Source of the DNA: Batkoa obscura
Lineage: Eukaryota; Entomophthoromycota; Entomophthoromycetes; Entomophthorales; Batkoaceae
Length of the DNA stretch: 50,158 bases
Direction: 5' to 3'
Assembly (NCBI GenBank): GCA_030770535.1
Contig: JASVEC010000112.1
Coordinates: 1-50,158 of the forward strand
Shown: one piece after another, positions 14,189-26,298 of the stretch
How positions within the stretch are numbered: the stretch's first letter is position 1
Layout of the letters: the number at the start of each line of letters is the position of its first letter
The notes under the pieces: model-generated
What the model was told of the DNA's origin: nothing
What the model saw: only the letters and a program-made list of their open reading frames with translations
Database searches by the model: none
Program-made: the position numbers and the translations under genes

Positions 14189-14527
14189 TATGTTTATTAA
14201 AACTATTGAAACGTCACTCCTTTTTTTTCTCCACTTATTTAATAAACCCTTAAAATTGCAATTTTATTTTTGCAATTTTGAAGATGCAAAATTTACTACT
14301 TTACTATGTTGTAAAAATTTATGTACATGTGATATTAAAGTAGAATAATATGTAAGAAAATAATAAAAGCTTCAAGTTGTATAATATCATCTAACTTTAT
14401 TGAAATTGGCCCTTAAATATAATGCCTTCTGCTTCAATAACTTTTACCAATTTAAATCACTAATTTAAACAAATAAATAATAATAAAACATCATTTTATT
14501 TTTTATTAATTCACTCATCAATTCCAA

Positions 14528-15307
14528 TTAATAAGCAAAACTAGCCTTCCATAAACCATCATTAAGATAATGAACTAAATCAACACCATTGCCTTTATTA
14601 ATTTTCTTACTAAAAATAGATTCCATTAACTTTATATATATAAATTTTATATAAAAAAACTTACATATCCTCTGTTGACATTTTCGTAATACCAATAGCT
14701 AATGGATGTTTTTTGCCTTCTGCAAAGATAGCCACAATACTTTCTTCTGGTAAAGAAACTGGCATATCAGCTCCTTTGGAAGTTAAACCTGGACACATGA
14801 TATTCGCTCCTGATAGTATAAATTTTATAGCTCCTTTGTCTACTTGTAACTTGGGTAGTATACTTGGGTCTGGAGTAAAAATTTAATATTAATATATATA
14901 TAATGCATTTTGGTTACATTGTAATAATAATTTCATTGTTGGATAATAAGGACCATCGTGATGATTGAAAAATTTAGCTTCGCCATTAACAGTTACAAAC
15001 TCAACGTTTTCTAAAGAGCTAAAGCATAAGATGAGTAACCATTTTTTAAAATCATAAGTGGTAAAAAAAAACAAAGCTTACTATTTTTGTATAATAATGG
15101 GAGCTTTTTTGGGTAAAATTTCTTCTAAGTTACCTTCAATATGTGGATATTGTTGAATGATTTTATTACGAATAGCTCGTTGTACCGAAGATTTTACTTG
15201 GGTACGATTCTTAATATCTTCTTGGACGTCAAATCTAATGATAGAATGTTAGAATTACTCGGTTTATTCTTCGTCATTATTGCTTTTTTTAATTACCTTT
15301 TAAACAT
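14528..15307 (-). CDS. TMA20: MCTS1 / Tma20, PUA-domain translation re-initiation factor
   Basis: Partner of DENR/Tma22 in 40S recycling and re-initiation. Five exons: 15297-15307, 15082-15234, 14918-15018, 14665-14869, 14528-14609; 552 nt, 183 residues against 181 in human. The first exon encodes only MFK plus two bases. Landmarks: [53 protein letters not shown], and the PUA domain [20 protein letters not shown], then [20 protein letters not shown] and [14 protein letters not shown]. All four introns are canonical and keep frame. It starts upstream of the cullin on the same strand, with 339 bases between the genes. Confidence 0.95.
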
Positions 15308-15803
15308 TGGATAAAGTACAAGTAAGCATTTTAAATTAATTTATTTTGGTGTTTTGACAAAAAGTAAACTTAATTGCAAAAATTGAAATCATTTTTGAGC
15401 TGAGTTGCTTAATTCAAAATTTAAAGTTTGACATATTGATTTAGGGAACTGATAAAATCATGATACTTCTTGAATTCAATTATTTAATCTGCTGAATCAA
15501 GTTGCTTAATTTGAATTGGATTAATACATTACTTGTTCTTAGTTGAGCCTATTTAGTTTTGACGGAGTTTAATTTTTTTTAAGATCCTTCACTTATTATT
15601 TCACTCAAATAGTACTTGAAAAATGAAAAAAGTAATAAAACTAAAAAACTAACTTAATTTGTTTAATATTTAACATGAGAGTTTTATTTTTTTTGTGGTT
15701 TTAATAATTGATATTAGATAAATTATCAGAATTATATAAAAAAGCAAACGTTTCTGTAATACCTAATACTTAATTTGCAATTTTTGCTATAAAAAAAAAC
15801 AAG
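15308..15803. other. AT-rich intergenic DNA upstream of MCTS1
   Basis: No gene recognised. It would hold the MCTS1 promoter next to 15307. A stretch near 15560-15640 (CACTTATTATTTCACTCAAATAGT...AAAAAGTAATAAAAC) resembles a decayed reverse-orientation piece of the GGGGATGT element. Confidence 0.4.
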
Positions 15804-15807
15804 ATTA

Positions 15808-15901
15808 CTGTTTTTTTTGAATTCATCATTTTTTCCATCTTTGAGCACTATTTGAATGGAAAAATTGTTAGCGAAATTCTTAAACATAAAAATACATCCC
15901 C
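15808..15901 (+). mobile_element. GGGGATGT-family element, copy 3
   Basis: 94 bp; the left end is eroded (CTGTTTTTTTTG), the right end is intact (ACATCCCC). Target duplication ATTA at 15804-15807 and 15902-15905. The core GAGCACTATTTGAATGGAAAA is present. Confidence 0.85.
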
Positions 15902-16109
15902 ATTAAATAAAATTCAAATTAAGTTTTTAAACTTATATAGCATTGCTTTACTAGCTTTATAATTAACCATAATATAATAATCATTTAAATTGTTTATAAA
16001 ATTAATTGTAGTTTTATGATTAATTTAATTATAATTTATATAATAAATTTGACTAGTTTCAGATAAATTTATTATTGAAAGTTATTATATTTTTAAACAA
16101 AATAAATAT

Positions 16110-16204
16110 GAGGATGTTTTTTTTGATTTTATTACTTTTTCTATTTTTTAAGTACTATTTAAATGGAAAGGTTATTAGTAAAATTCTTAAAGAAATAGAT
16201 CCGC
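16110..16204 (+). mobile_element. GGGGATGT-family element, copy 4
   Basis: 95 bp from GAGGATGTTTTTTTTG to GATCCGC, flanked by ATAT at 16106-16109 and 16205-16208. The core AAGTACTATTTAAATGGAAAG is present. Confidence 0.8.
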
Positions 16205-16282
16205 ATATTATTAATTATAAATATATTAAACATTTTTAGTTGGATCTTTTAATATAAATAAAGATTTTAATAAATACATATA

Positions 16283-16395
16283 GGGATGTCCGAATTTCAT
16301 TTTTTTATTCAATTTTCAAATATTTTACATCTTAAAAACTTTACTTGAAATTCTATAAAAATAAATTCCTTATTAAAAATCGAAAGTATCCGATA
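16283..16395 (+). repeat. Short inverted-repeat-like segment upstream of repeat copy B
   Basis: GGGATGTCCGAATTTC at one end and CGAAAGTATCCGATA at the other form a rough inverted repeat. A diverged relative sits at the same relative place before repeat copy C (39847-39955), and both are followed by ACAGTTTTAA. It is missing before copy A. Confidence 0.5.
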
Positions 16396-16420
16396 CAGTT
16401 TTAACTTATGTTGTTACAAT

Positions 16421-17060
16421 TTAGCGGAATTTTTATTGAACTTAATAGAAATTCCTGGATTAGTGAAGCTTTTACTAATGTAGCCTATATATTGATATTA
16501 ATTAAAGTTGTAGTATGTAAATAAATACATATAAAACTTTATTAAGAAAATTTTATTATTGACTGCTTTATAACTAACATTGCAAATTTACCATCAAATA
16601 AATAAATAACTTTAATGTTATAATTATAGTATTAATATATTACTAAGTTAATATATAGTTGAATGGGAGGGAGTAATTAGCCCCAAAACTGTAAGTAATC
16701 ATCATTATGTAATATAAACAATATAACAATGGTTTTTATTTATCAATTTAATTAGTAATAACTTAAGTAATATCAACATTTAGTAATTTATTTTTATTAT
16801 TTAGTAAAATACTTACTCACTTAACAAATATTAAAAATACTTTTAATATCTTATATTTTTGATTTTTATATCTTGAAAAAATTATATTTATTTTATTACT
16901 ACTAGTAATTAAATTGTTAATTTTATTCATTTGTAAATAAAAATTTCAAATTTTAAAATTAACCGATTAATATTTCCTATTTTAATACTTTAAAACTATT
17001 TTTCCACTGTAAAATGTTTTCAAAATGCCTATTAATTACACTTTTGTTATAAAATGACTA
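16421..17060 (+). repeat. 640-bp dispersed repeat, copy B (uninterrupted)
   Basis: Nearly identical to copy A over the first ~550 bases, less so in the last ~90. It keeps both short inverted repeats at its start and contains the intact target site for the element that splits copy A. Non-coding. Confidence 0.85.
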
Positions 17061-17214
17061 AAATAAGTATTAAGTTAAAAAATATTAACTTTGAGGTTTC
17101 TAAATTTAAAGTAAAAACAACTTGATTAATAATTAATTAAGTAAATTCAAAAGTAAAGTTTGTTTTATTTAAGTTATAATAAAAAATCTAATTTTATAAT
17201 AAGTTTCTTTTAAC

Positions 17215-18081
17215 TGTGAAACATCGCTCTGTCAGCCCCATGGTTGATTATAGCACAATAGCCATTTAAGTTGTCGTGTTCTCAGGTTCGGAGACAATCA
17301 ATCCCACGTTCTTAGTTTGATTTTGTATGAGAATTTCTAGCTTCATCCCGAAGAATGTTGTTTTCTCATTTTGATATTTGTACTTGTCAGAGCATAAAAA
17401 AAATCTTGGAGTATAGTAGCTTGAGGCTTTTTAACTGAATTATTCCTTGATATCTCATACATTTAATAAAGCCATTAGATTTTCTTAATAGTATTTTACG
17501 TAGGTTTTACGTTACTATTGTCTATTCTATTTGTCTTACATAGTCCATATGTGAAATATCGCTTTGTCAGTCCCATGGTTAATTATTTTGATTTGTTATG
17601 AGAATTTCTAGTTCCACCCAAAAGAATATTATCTTCTCATTTTGATACTTATACTTTTCAGAGTATAAAAGAGTTTACAGAGTATAATAGTTCGAGGCTT
17701 TTTAACTGAATTAATCCCTGATATCTCGAACATTTAATAAAGCCACTAAGTTTTCTTAATAGTATTTTACATAGATTTTACATTAGTATTGTCTATTCTA
17801 TTTGTCTTATATAGCTTGTAACCTATTACGTGCTATTCCTCATAACCCAAGTCTATCTTAGTCACATAAACTAAGACCTTTCGACTTACAGTGTAGTCAA
17901 CCCAGCAATAGCTGTCCTTGACTCCAAACCCTGAGTACCAGATTTCACACATAGCCTACTATATGTTATTCTTCATAATTCAAGTCTACCTTAATCACAC
18001 AAACTAGAACCTTTCAACTTACAGCTAATCAACTAGGCAATAAGTGTTTTTGACTTCAATCATTAAGTACCAGATTTCACA
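17215..18081 (+). mobile_element. TGTGAAAT element, outer copy, split by a nested copy
   Basis: Ends TGTGAAAC...GATTTCACA, an 8-bp terminal inverted repeat with one change, flanked by TAAC (17211-17214) and TAAT (18082-18085), a plausible 4-bp duplication. The outer element occupies 17215-17549 and 17954-18081; removing the nested copy restores TCCATAGCCTAC, which is uninterrupted in the 40.6-kb copy. Full length is about 460 bp and non-coding. An internal stretch CAGGTTCGGAGAC, with TATAGCACAATAGCC about 25 bases upstream, faintly resembles tRNA-type B and A boxes. Confidence 0.8.
17550..17949 (+). mobile_element. TGTGAAAT element, nested copy
   Basis: 400 bp with perfect 8-bp ends TGTGAAAT...ATTTCACA and a perfect 4-bp duplication CATA at 17546-17549 and 17950-17953, inserted inside an older copy of the same family. 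It lacks about 75 bases of the GTTCGGAGAC region present in the outer copy and in the 40.6-kb copy. Confidence 0.88.
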
Positions 18082-18089
18082 TAATACAA

Positions 18090-18960
18090 ATAAATTAGCT
18101 TTTTATTAATTTCATAATTTTTATTAAATTTAATAATTTGCTTTTTCTTAATTATTTTATAACATTAATTTTTCTTTTAAGTTTAAATTTATTTCAAAAA
18201 ATTCTTTATTGAAAAATAAACATTTATGTTTTATTAAAAATATTATTTTGGCTTTATAATAATAATTTTTCAAAATAATTTTAATCTAGCATCACCCTCA
18301 GCAATTATTTACATTTAAGCTTAGAACTATAATTTTGTTTCAACTTTAGTCCACATAAATTAATTAAAATAGTAAACCAAAAAATGACTTTTTACTTTAA
18401 ATATTAAAAAAATCTAAATTAATTTGTAAAAATAATAATAACATGCTTTAATTAGACCATCCATTAGATATAATTTAGTTACCTTTTATACTTCAATAAA
18501 CTTTTCAATAGGCTATCTGTGCTATATATGCTTCTTTAGCAAAAGATAACTTTTGATCACTAACTTTATCAAAAGAAATCTAATTTATTTGAAGTTATTT
18601 TAATATTCTACTAATATTTTTACTTTATGTGGCATAAAAAATAAACAAATAAATGGCTCAGTAAAATTATTATATTTATTAAAATAGTATAAATGTAAGT
18701 ATAAAAGCTTTTATAAGAGCTGAATTTCAAAGTGATACTCATTTTACGATACCTATTTATACATGAATTAATTTTAATATTTTAAAATATTTAGTTATAT
18801 TATTATTTTTAATCATTTTTAAGCTATTTTTAAAGAATACGTAAAATTGTTCCTGATTTAAAATAATTGAGAAATAATAACTTAATTTTAAATTAAGAGT
18901 CAACTTTTGATTTAAAAACAATAAATTGCTAATAAATTTGAACAGACTTCTTCTTTATCA
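18090..18960. other. AT-rich intergenic DNA, promoter side of the F-BAR gene
   Basis: No gene, RNA or clear repeat recognised. Bases just before 18963 are the presumed promoter and 5' leader. Confidence 0.4.
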
Positions 18961-18962
18961 CT

Positions 18963-21787
18963 ATGGAATACCAAAACAATTTTTGGCCCTTAAACAATAA
19001 TTTTAGTTTAATCGTTAAACGTTTAGATCAACGTATTTCACAAAGTTATAATGAAAATTCACAAATCTTACAATTCTTACAAAATCGAAAAGCAATTGAA
19101 GATTTATATTCCGTTAGTTTAGTGGATCTCGCTGGTATAAAAAAATCCGCTCATCCAAATTCTTCCCTCGTTATCGATAATGAAGAAGGTGCTAGCTTAC
19201 CACTTGCATTTGATGCGTTAAAAGAGAGTTATATTAAAAAAGGACAACAACACTATGAGCTTTCAAGTAATTTACAGAATTTAGTCATCAATCCATTAGA
19301 ACGCGTATTTTTAGAATATAAACAAGCGGTTATAAGTTACAAAAAACCAATACTGGAGAAAATTAATGAATTAGAAGAGTGCTTAAATCGAGTATCTTTA
19401 GCCAAAAAACAATATTTTGAAAAATGTAGTATAGCTGATGAATTAGAAGAACAAGCTATATTAAAAGCCAATTTAGAAGAAGAAGAAAATAAAGAAATTC
19501 CTAAAAAAGGACAAGTTTATTTATTGGGAGCGTTGACGTTAAATGAAAAAGAAATGCAAAATTTCTTAATTAAAATACAAACCGAAGTCAATATTAGCTT
19601 AGAAAGTAAATCAAAGTTCTTAGGCTTTTTTCGTGGATTAATTACAGGTGATGATATTACTAAATGGTTATTAATGGAGTTTAAGAATGTGTTATTAACT
19701 CCTAATGATGCTGTAAATGTTGGCCAAGCTTTAATTGATTTGGGGTATTTAAGATTAATTGGGCCAGGGAATAAGTTTCATGCTAGCAATACAACATTCT
19801 ATCAATGGAAAAAGAAAGCTACTGAAGTCGAAGATTTATTAAATGACCAAAATTTACATAATGATGCTAGAGTAATTGCTACTGAGGCTGATATCTTTTA
19901 TAAGGAATTATGTTTTAAAACTGATAAATTAAGACTTCAAGTAGAACAATTAATGGTACTTTTTCTATTTTATTTCTTATAAGTTATGTTTAATACTGTA
20001 CTTTTATAGTATAAATTTTTAAATTTATTAGAAAAAAATGAAGAATCAAGAATTGAATCGATTAAAGCAGGTAAACTTATAATCCATCCTTTCATAGCAA
20101 TAATATTAAATTAAGCTTCTATTTTTAGCTTTTGTTAGTTTAGCCAGTATTGAAACAAACAATGAAAATAATTTTAGTTCAATAGCAAATGAATTATTTT
20201 TACATCTAGAAACATTAAAGCCTAAACAAGATATTTTGTTAGTAGTAGAATCTTATCGTACCGGTCCTTTTCAACCATGTCCTATTTTATATGTTAATTA
20301 TTATTATGGGGAAGGAATTGGTAAATTTGTTTTATTATTAGTTTCTATTACAAAAATATTTATAAAACAATTTTTTAGATCAAAATTTCGGTGTTAATTT
20401 AGATATTCAAGCAAAAGTTAGTAGATCTACTATACCAGCTACATTTTCATTGTTAATGGATGCTATTATAGAAGGTAAATGATATTCTATTGTAATTATA
20501 ATCATTATTGATTTAACAATACCTATTTTTTGTAGAGTTCAAAACTAAAGATAATGAAGGTAAAATATTATATGATTTAATATACTATTTAGTGTAATTT
20601 ATACTTTTATTTAGAATGTTTAAAATTTTGGTGTTCAAATGTACCATTAAAACAAATTCATAAATTAAGAAATAAATTAAATAAAGGTAAATAATAGATA
20701 ATAATAAAATAAATATATTGATAATAAATAACATTAATAATATAGGAAAAATAAGTCCATCAAGTTTACCTAAATTAAATATTGAACTGTTAATATCCAC
20801 TTTAAAGTTATATTTATTAGAATTAGCTGATTCTTTAATATCAATGAATTATTATGATAAATTAAAACAGATTTATTTAATTAGTAAGTTATAGTACTAT
20901 TATTATAATATAAATTATCGTTATTATTATATAACTTATTAATTATTCATTAGATGATAATGACTTAAGATTAAATGAATTAAGTATAATAATTAATGAA
21001 TTGTCAATACCAAATTATTTAATATTAAAAAGTCTAATCAATCAATTAAAAAAGTAAATTAAATCATATATAGTAATAACATTGTACTAACATGATATTT
21101 TTATCACTTTATAGTATAGTTAACGAATCTTTTATCAATAACATTAAATACCAAAGTTTATTTCAAAGTATAATACCTTGTATATTACGACCACCACCAG
21201 CTTTAAGAATGCAATATTATTATCAACGATATCCCTTAAAATTAATCAAAGATTTGATATTAAATTTTAATTTAATATTTGAAAAACAAATGAATCCCAA
21301 GTCATTATTACCTTATTTAGAACCCCAAAATTTACCTGAACAAGAATTAATTGATTTTACACAAGATAGGATGATAATGAGTGAGGAAGTTCAAAGTGGG
21401 GAAATGATCGAATTGAATAATATTAGATTTGATAATGAAGAGGAGAATGAAGAGGAATTTATCATGCATCATCCTATTAAAGCAAATAATGAAAATGATA
21501 AAGAAGAAGAAAAGAATAATAACAATAACTCAGAGGTAAAAAAAGAAAAAAGTGAGGATAAAAAAGAAATTCAAGAAGAAAAGACTATGAATAAAATAAA
21601 AGAAGAAAGTAATAAGAGTAATAATAAAGATAAAAAGGAGGAAGAGAAATTAAATATAAATAATATGGAATTAAAAGAAGAAGATTATTTGGATTTAGAT
21701 TTAGTAGATTTTGATAATACTAATAATAATTCTAATGATGATACTGGTATTATTGATTTAAATGATCCTTTTATTGATATTGAATAA
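18963..21787 (+). CDS. F-BAR / DEP / RhoGAP-like protein (Rgd2 type)
   Basis: Nine exons: 18963-19955, 20010-20070, 20129-20320, 20379-20474, 20536-20559, 20615-20686, 20746-20883, 20954-21053, 21115-21787; 2349 nt, 782 residues. Residues ~1-200 form an F-BAR coiled domain (FLQNRKAIEDLYSVSLVDLA), ~215-300 a DEP domain (FRGLITGDDITKWLLMEF...ALIDLGYLRLIG), then a family linker SYRTGPFQPCPILYVNYYYG leading into the RhoGAP fold (FGVNLDIQAKV...VPLKQIHKLRNKLN...CILRPPPALR). The order matches yeast Rgd2, a Cdc42/Rho5 GAP acting at membranes. The usual Arg finger falls on a non-Arg residue in ECLKFWCSNVP, and the conserved Asn before the LLRP-type motif is absent, so GAP activity is doubtful. The C-terminal ~130 residues are a Glu/Asp/Asn/Lys-rich disordered tail. 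Confidence 0.88.
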
Positions 21788-21893
21788 TTATTAACTTAAT
21801 TAAATAAAATAATTATTATTATTACTATATTATTATGTTATTACTATTATTATATCATATTGTACATCAATAAAATTAATTTATTATAAAAAC

Positions 21894-22893
21894 TTAATTC
21901 TCAAAAGTAGCTAAAAACTCATTGTATCTTTCTTTAGCTTCTTTTTCAAATATACTGGATGTAAAATCCGATAATTCACCTACTTGTTTAGCTAATATGT
22001 TTTTTAATGAATAATAGTTATTATTTAACTTATAAAAATAACGATAAAAAACCTACCTGGAGAACCGGAAATAATTGAAAAGGAAGAAATAACGGCATCA
22101 GGTGGTATAACTGTATCATCTAATATTTTAACGCAATTTTTTATAATACTATTTCTACCCTAAACAAATCAAATTAAAATTAATACGAAAAATAATCAAG
22201 CAAATAATCTTTGGTATAATATTTGATGGAATTAAAAGGAAGGATAGTACTTACAATAACACAATTTTTACCAATATTAACATTGTTGCCAATTGAAATA
22301 GCATTAACTATGCTATTTTCACCAATATAAACAAAATCTCCTATTTTTATTGGGGAATAGATAAACTCCCTAAATAAAGATACAATAAATCCTCAGTCCA
22401 TTTAAGCTCGCTCTGTTCACTCCATCTCTTAAAAAATTGTTTGGATTTTATATTTAAATTATTCTTATGAATCTTTCTAATTAATCTAAAAATTAATTTG
22501 ATTTAAGTTACCTTTTATAAAACTTAAATGGTGGACGTATAGTTACATTTTTTTCAAAAAAAGTAGATCTTCCTAAGAATAAAGTAGTTAAACTACCTCG
22601 ACATAAGATATCGGCCCGGATAGTTACCCCTTCTAAAAAAATATTCTATTGATTGATTAGTTATTAATTGAAAATATTTCATTTCATTTTATTTTATTTT
22701 ATCAAAAGAAAATGGAACTTACTTTTCCTGTTGAATTAATAGTATTCGGACTTAATACATACGATCTTTTATGCAAAAACACACCCGTTTCCTAAATAAA
22801 ATCGAATTCTGAATTTCAATTTAGCTAGTCGACATTATTATTAATTACAGTTATCCTATAGTCTTCTTTTTTTCGGGAAATCTTATTACTCAT
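21894..22893 (-). CDS. DCTN5: Dynactin subunit p25 (DCTN5)
   Basis: Pointed-end subunit of dynactin, a left-handed beta-helix protein that helps link dynein to membrane cargo. Six exons: 22849-22893, 22723-22791, 22512-22645, 22255-22369, 22057-22159, 21894-21991; 564 nt, 187 residues (human 182). The hexapeptide repeats are visible: [72 protein letters not shown], then [16 protein letters not shown], each matching the human order ([49 protein letters not shown]). All introns are canonical; the third is long (~142 nt). It is convergent with the F-BAR gene (106 bases between stops) and divergent from COA5 (186 bases between starts, a shared promoter region). Confidence 0.94.
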
Positions 22894-23079
22894 TTTTTAT
22901 ATTAAATTCAATTTCTAAAAAAACGTAATTTTGATTTTTGAAATTTTAGATTTATTTTCATTCTTTTTGATGTCATATACTTTATTTTTTTTAGAATTTT
23001 AAATTCAAATTTCAAATTTCAAATTTTAAAACTTTTCATTTGATTTATTTTTAATAAAAATAGAAAACTCCAATAAACA

Positions 23080-23370
23080 ATGCCCACCTGTGAAGATATC
23101 CGTGAGGAATTAATTGAATGTATGCAAAAGAGTGAATGCATGGATAAATTTGGTTATCCAATTCAAAAATGTTTTGAAAAAGAAAACGCTCATCTGATTG
23201 ATGAAGAATGTTTAGCTATTCGTAAAGCTTATACCGAATGTAAAAGGTCTTTGGTAAGTTTGATCATTTATTATTAAGTAGATTTTAGAAATTAAAGAAT
23301 TAATACTTTTTATGATATTTAGTTAAATATGAGATATCGTTTCCGAGGTCCAAAAACTAGTCATACTTAA
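23080..23370 (+). CDS. PET191: Cytochrome c oxidase assembly factor PET191/COA5
   Basis: Small twin-CX9C protein of the mitochondrial intermembrane space needed for complex IV assembly. Two exons, 23080-23253 and 23323-23370, split by a 69-nt intron; 73 residues. Cys4 and Cys14 form one CX9C (CEDIREELIEC) and CLAIRKAYTEC the second; extra Cys residues at SEC and KCF match the family. The exon 2 end LNMRYRFRG is the hallmark LDMRKRFRG of PET191. There is no presequence, as expected for Mia40-dependent import. Confidence 0.95.
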
Positions 23371-25680
23371 ATTATTTGAAATTAAAAATAGATCCGATTT
23401 ATTAAATCCTCCTATGAAATTTTTGATTTTTAAACTACAAAAGTTATTAGCTTCTGGGAGTAAGTTTGCAATAATGATATTAATATGATTGTTTTTATGA
23501 TATAGCATAGTAACTTGTTTCTTTATAAAAATTATTTTTTTATTTTTATTCTTATTTTTATTTAGTATTTATACAAAAAAAACACAAAAAACTATAATTC
23601 AGCAGCAGGATTGGCCAATTTCAAGAGCAGACATGCTTAAAGCCCAAGCTAAGCATTCAAAAATAATACTAATTATAAAAACAACGACAAGATGGATTTA
23701 CAAACAATCTAGATTAGATGGACAGCCAATCGTAAGTTTATTGATTTAACAGATAGGGTTATTTATATTTATAAATAGTAAATTACTAGACCAGGCCCAA
23801 AGGTAAACTTTTATTTTAAAGACATAAAACTACCTTTGGAGAAAAGCAAGCTTCATTTTAAAATAATAAAATTACTTCTGAAGCCCAGTATATAAGGAAT
23901 TATTTCATATTTTAGCCCTAAGTTGTACAGGGTTAATTAAAGGTTTACACAAGGAGGGACTTCTCATTAATATCATTAACAATAAAAGAAGCCTCCCTTT
24001 ACAGTTTATCCTATTTGATGCCAAGTGCCTCTAATCTGACTGCAACTCTTTCAATAACAATTTATAACTGTATTTTATGTGGTACAATAGGGAACATAAT
24101 ACATACTTAAACCCCAGAAACGATTTACTCCTATGGAAACAGGGAGAAATAACTTCAGTAATTAAGGACAAAAAAGTTGATAGTAATCAAGCAGTCATAA
24201 TGTTAACAAAAAAGCTAGTATTTGGCTTAAAATTGTATATATAACTTATATTTTAAAAAAGAAGTTTAAAAACGCCCACTTCCACCACATTCTTGCTTTA
24301 AATTGAACCTTATCATTCATACCATAATCAATATAAGCTATAAAATTTGATATAATTATTACAAGCTAAGTGATTAATAATAATACTGGAGTCTATCTTT
24401 ATATCCTTTCTGCAGATTTATATTGTATGAATTATGGATTTGAAAACCTAAGCTAAAGTACGGATAGGTAACATAATGTATTCATCAGACAATCATCAGT
24501 CCAGCGTTCTCATGTTAACCGCCATAACACTCTCCTGAATTCATAAAATTCTGGCTAGCTTTGCCCTTACAGAATACAATAGCTTAAATTTTTCAAACAC
24601 ATTTTATCAATTAAACTGAGTAGTTAAAATTAGATTAAAATCTAATGATAGTTTAATTTACATTATATAATACAATTAAACAAAGAAACCACATCTCAAT
24701 TCCTTTCTAAATCTTCTCAACTAGCTCAAGTTCATATATCCAACCGGAAAATAACAATCAACTCTTATTGCTTCCACAAAGTTGCCTATGCACCAGACAA
24801 ATTTACCAGAGTAAGGAGATTGAAAGTCAGGAATTAAGTCGATACTAAAAACTAAATAATATCGTTATCATCTTATGCCTTAACGCACTTACAGAATTGA
24901 TTTCCTTTAACCAAAAGTTAGGGTTTACTGAAGGATTTGAGATCTTGTAATATGTGATATTTCGTATAAATTGTTAAATGATTAAACAATAAAGTTGATT
25001 TCTTAGAGTTGAAAAAATTGAATTTGGGTTCATTTTAGTTTTTTTTGATCACCATAGTAATTGATTCTTAGTTTGCAAAAAATCTTTTGCAGATATTTAG
25101 GTGATTTAATTTATCAATATTTGTTTAGCAATCAATTGAGCTATAATTTGCAGCCATTTTTATGATAATACAAAAGGGTAGTCTAATAAGTTAGCTATTT
25201 AAAGATAAGCTAGATCCAATTTATTAGTGACCCAGTTGATTGTTATCTCAATATGATAGCAATTATTTTAAGCATTTAAATACGCTAACAAAGTTTAGTT
25301 TTGATAATTATATAGAATAATGAAATTCCCTTTATGCCAATTTTTTTGATCGCTTGTTATTGAACATAAAATGTGAAAATATCTTTTATAAATGATATTA
25401 TAGTAAAAAGCAATTGTATTTACTTTATAATATTAAATTGAATGATACTAGTATTTAAATTTTCAACAATTTATTATTATTCTACTTATACCTTTTATTT
25501 ATTTGATTATATTACACTAAGTTTCTAAAATTAAGGAAATTGAGATAATAAAAAGTTAAACACTGATTAAATTTTTTATGAGTTAAATTTCTAAATTTTC
25601 AAAACTGGAAATCCACTTCCAATTTTTAGTTAACTAAAAAAGCTTCATTTTCATTTTCAATAAATAAAAAGTAAAATACC
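23371..25680. other. 2.3-kb region without a recognisable gene
   Basis: Both strands are broken by stops every few dozen codons. The stretch 23590-24900 is less AT-extreme than usual intergenic DNA here and may be an old, decayed coding or element sequence, but I could not match any family. The last ~100 bases serve as promoter for the ADE8 gene. Confidence 0.4.
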
Positions 25681-26298
25681 ATGTCTTCACTTCAAGTATT
25701 AGTCTTAATTTCTGGTAGTGGAAGTAACTTACAAGCGTTAATTGATAAAATCATTATCAATCAAGAACTTCCTTCCACTTCAATCTGTGGTGTGATTTCT
25801 AATCGTAGTAATGCCTATGGTTTACAAAGAGCAAACAGTCATAATATTCCAACTTCAGTATTAACTTTAAAATCGTATAAAGATCAAAATCTTACCAGAG
25901 TAGATTATGACTTAGCTTTAGCTGACTTGGTCCTTTCTTATAAACCAAATATTATTGTGTTAGCTGGCTTTATGCACATTTTGTCTGCTGAGTTTCTAAC
26001 TAAATTACCATCCAGCTTACCTATTATTAACCTTCATCCTGCTTTACCAGGACAGTTTGATGGAGCTAAAGCAATCGAAAGAGCTTATAAAGCTTTTCAA
26101 AATGGAGAGATTGAGTATACTGGTGTTATGGTTCATCGAGTTATTAAAGAAGTGGATCAAGGGGAACCTATTGTCATGGAAAAAGTGAAGATTTTACCAG
26201 AGGATACATTGAGTGATTTAGAAACTAGAATTCATTTAGTGGAACATGAATTATTGTTTAAAGGATTATGTAAAGTAGTAGAGGAATTAAAACAATAA
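25681..26298 (+). CDS. ADE8: Phosphoribosylglycinamide formyltransferase (GAR transformylase)
   Basis: Third step of de novo purine synthesis: transfers formyl from 10-formyl-THF to GAR, in the cytosol. A single intronless exon of 205 residues, typical of the stand-alone fungal/bacterial PurN form. Visible motifs: LISGSGSNLQALID (phosphate-binding loop), VISNRSNAYGLQRA, LAGFMHILS, INLHPALPGQFDG carrying the catalytic Asn and His, and VMVHRVIKEVDQGEPI with the catalytic Asp. The start ATG fits the family exactly (short MSSLQVLVLISGSGSN). Confidence 0.97.
   Translation: MSSLQVLVLISGSGSNLQALIDKIIINQELPSTSICGVISNRSNAYGLQRANSHNIPTSVLTLKSYKDQNLTRVDYDLALADLVLSYKPNIIVLAGFMHILSAEFLTKLPSSLPIINLHPALPGQFDGAKAIERAYKAFQNGEIEYTGVMVHRVIKEVDQGEPIVMEKVKILPEDTLSDLETRIHLVEHELLFKGLCKVVEELKQ

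Noticed and set aside
17280-17300. Possible true tRNA gene at the GGTTCGGAGAC box
   Set aside because: No proper anticodon arm or T-stem can be drawn and the B box deviates; at most a tRNA-derived remnant in a repeat.
23590-24900. Possible old transposon or virus-derived sequence
   Set aside because: Composition suggests decayed coding DNA but no recognisable domain motif was found on either strand.
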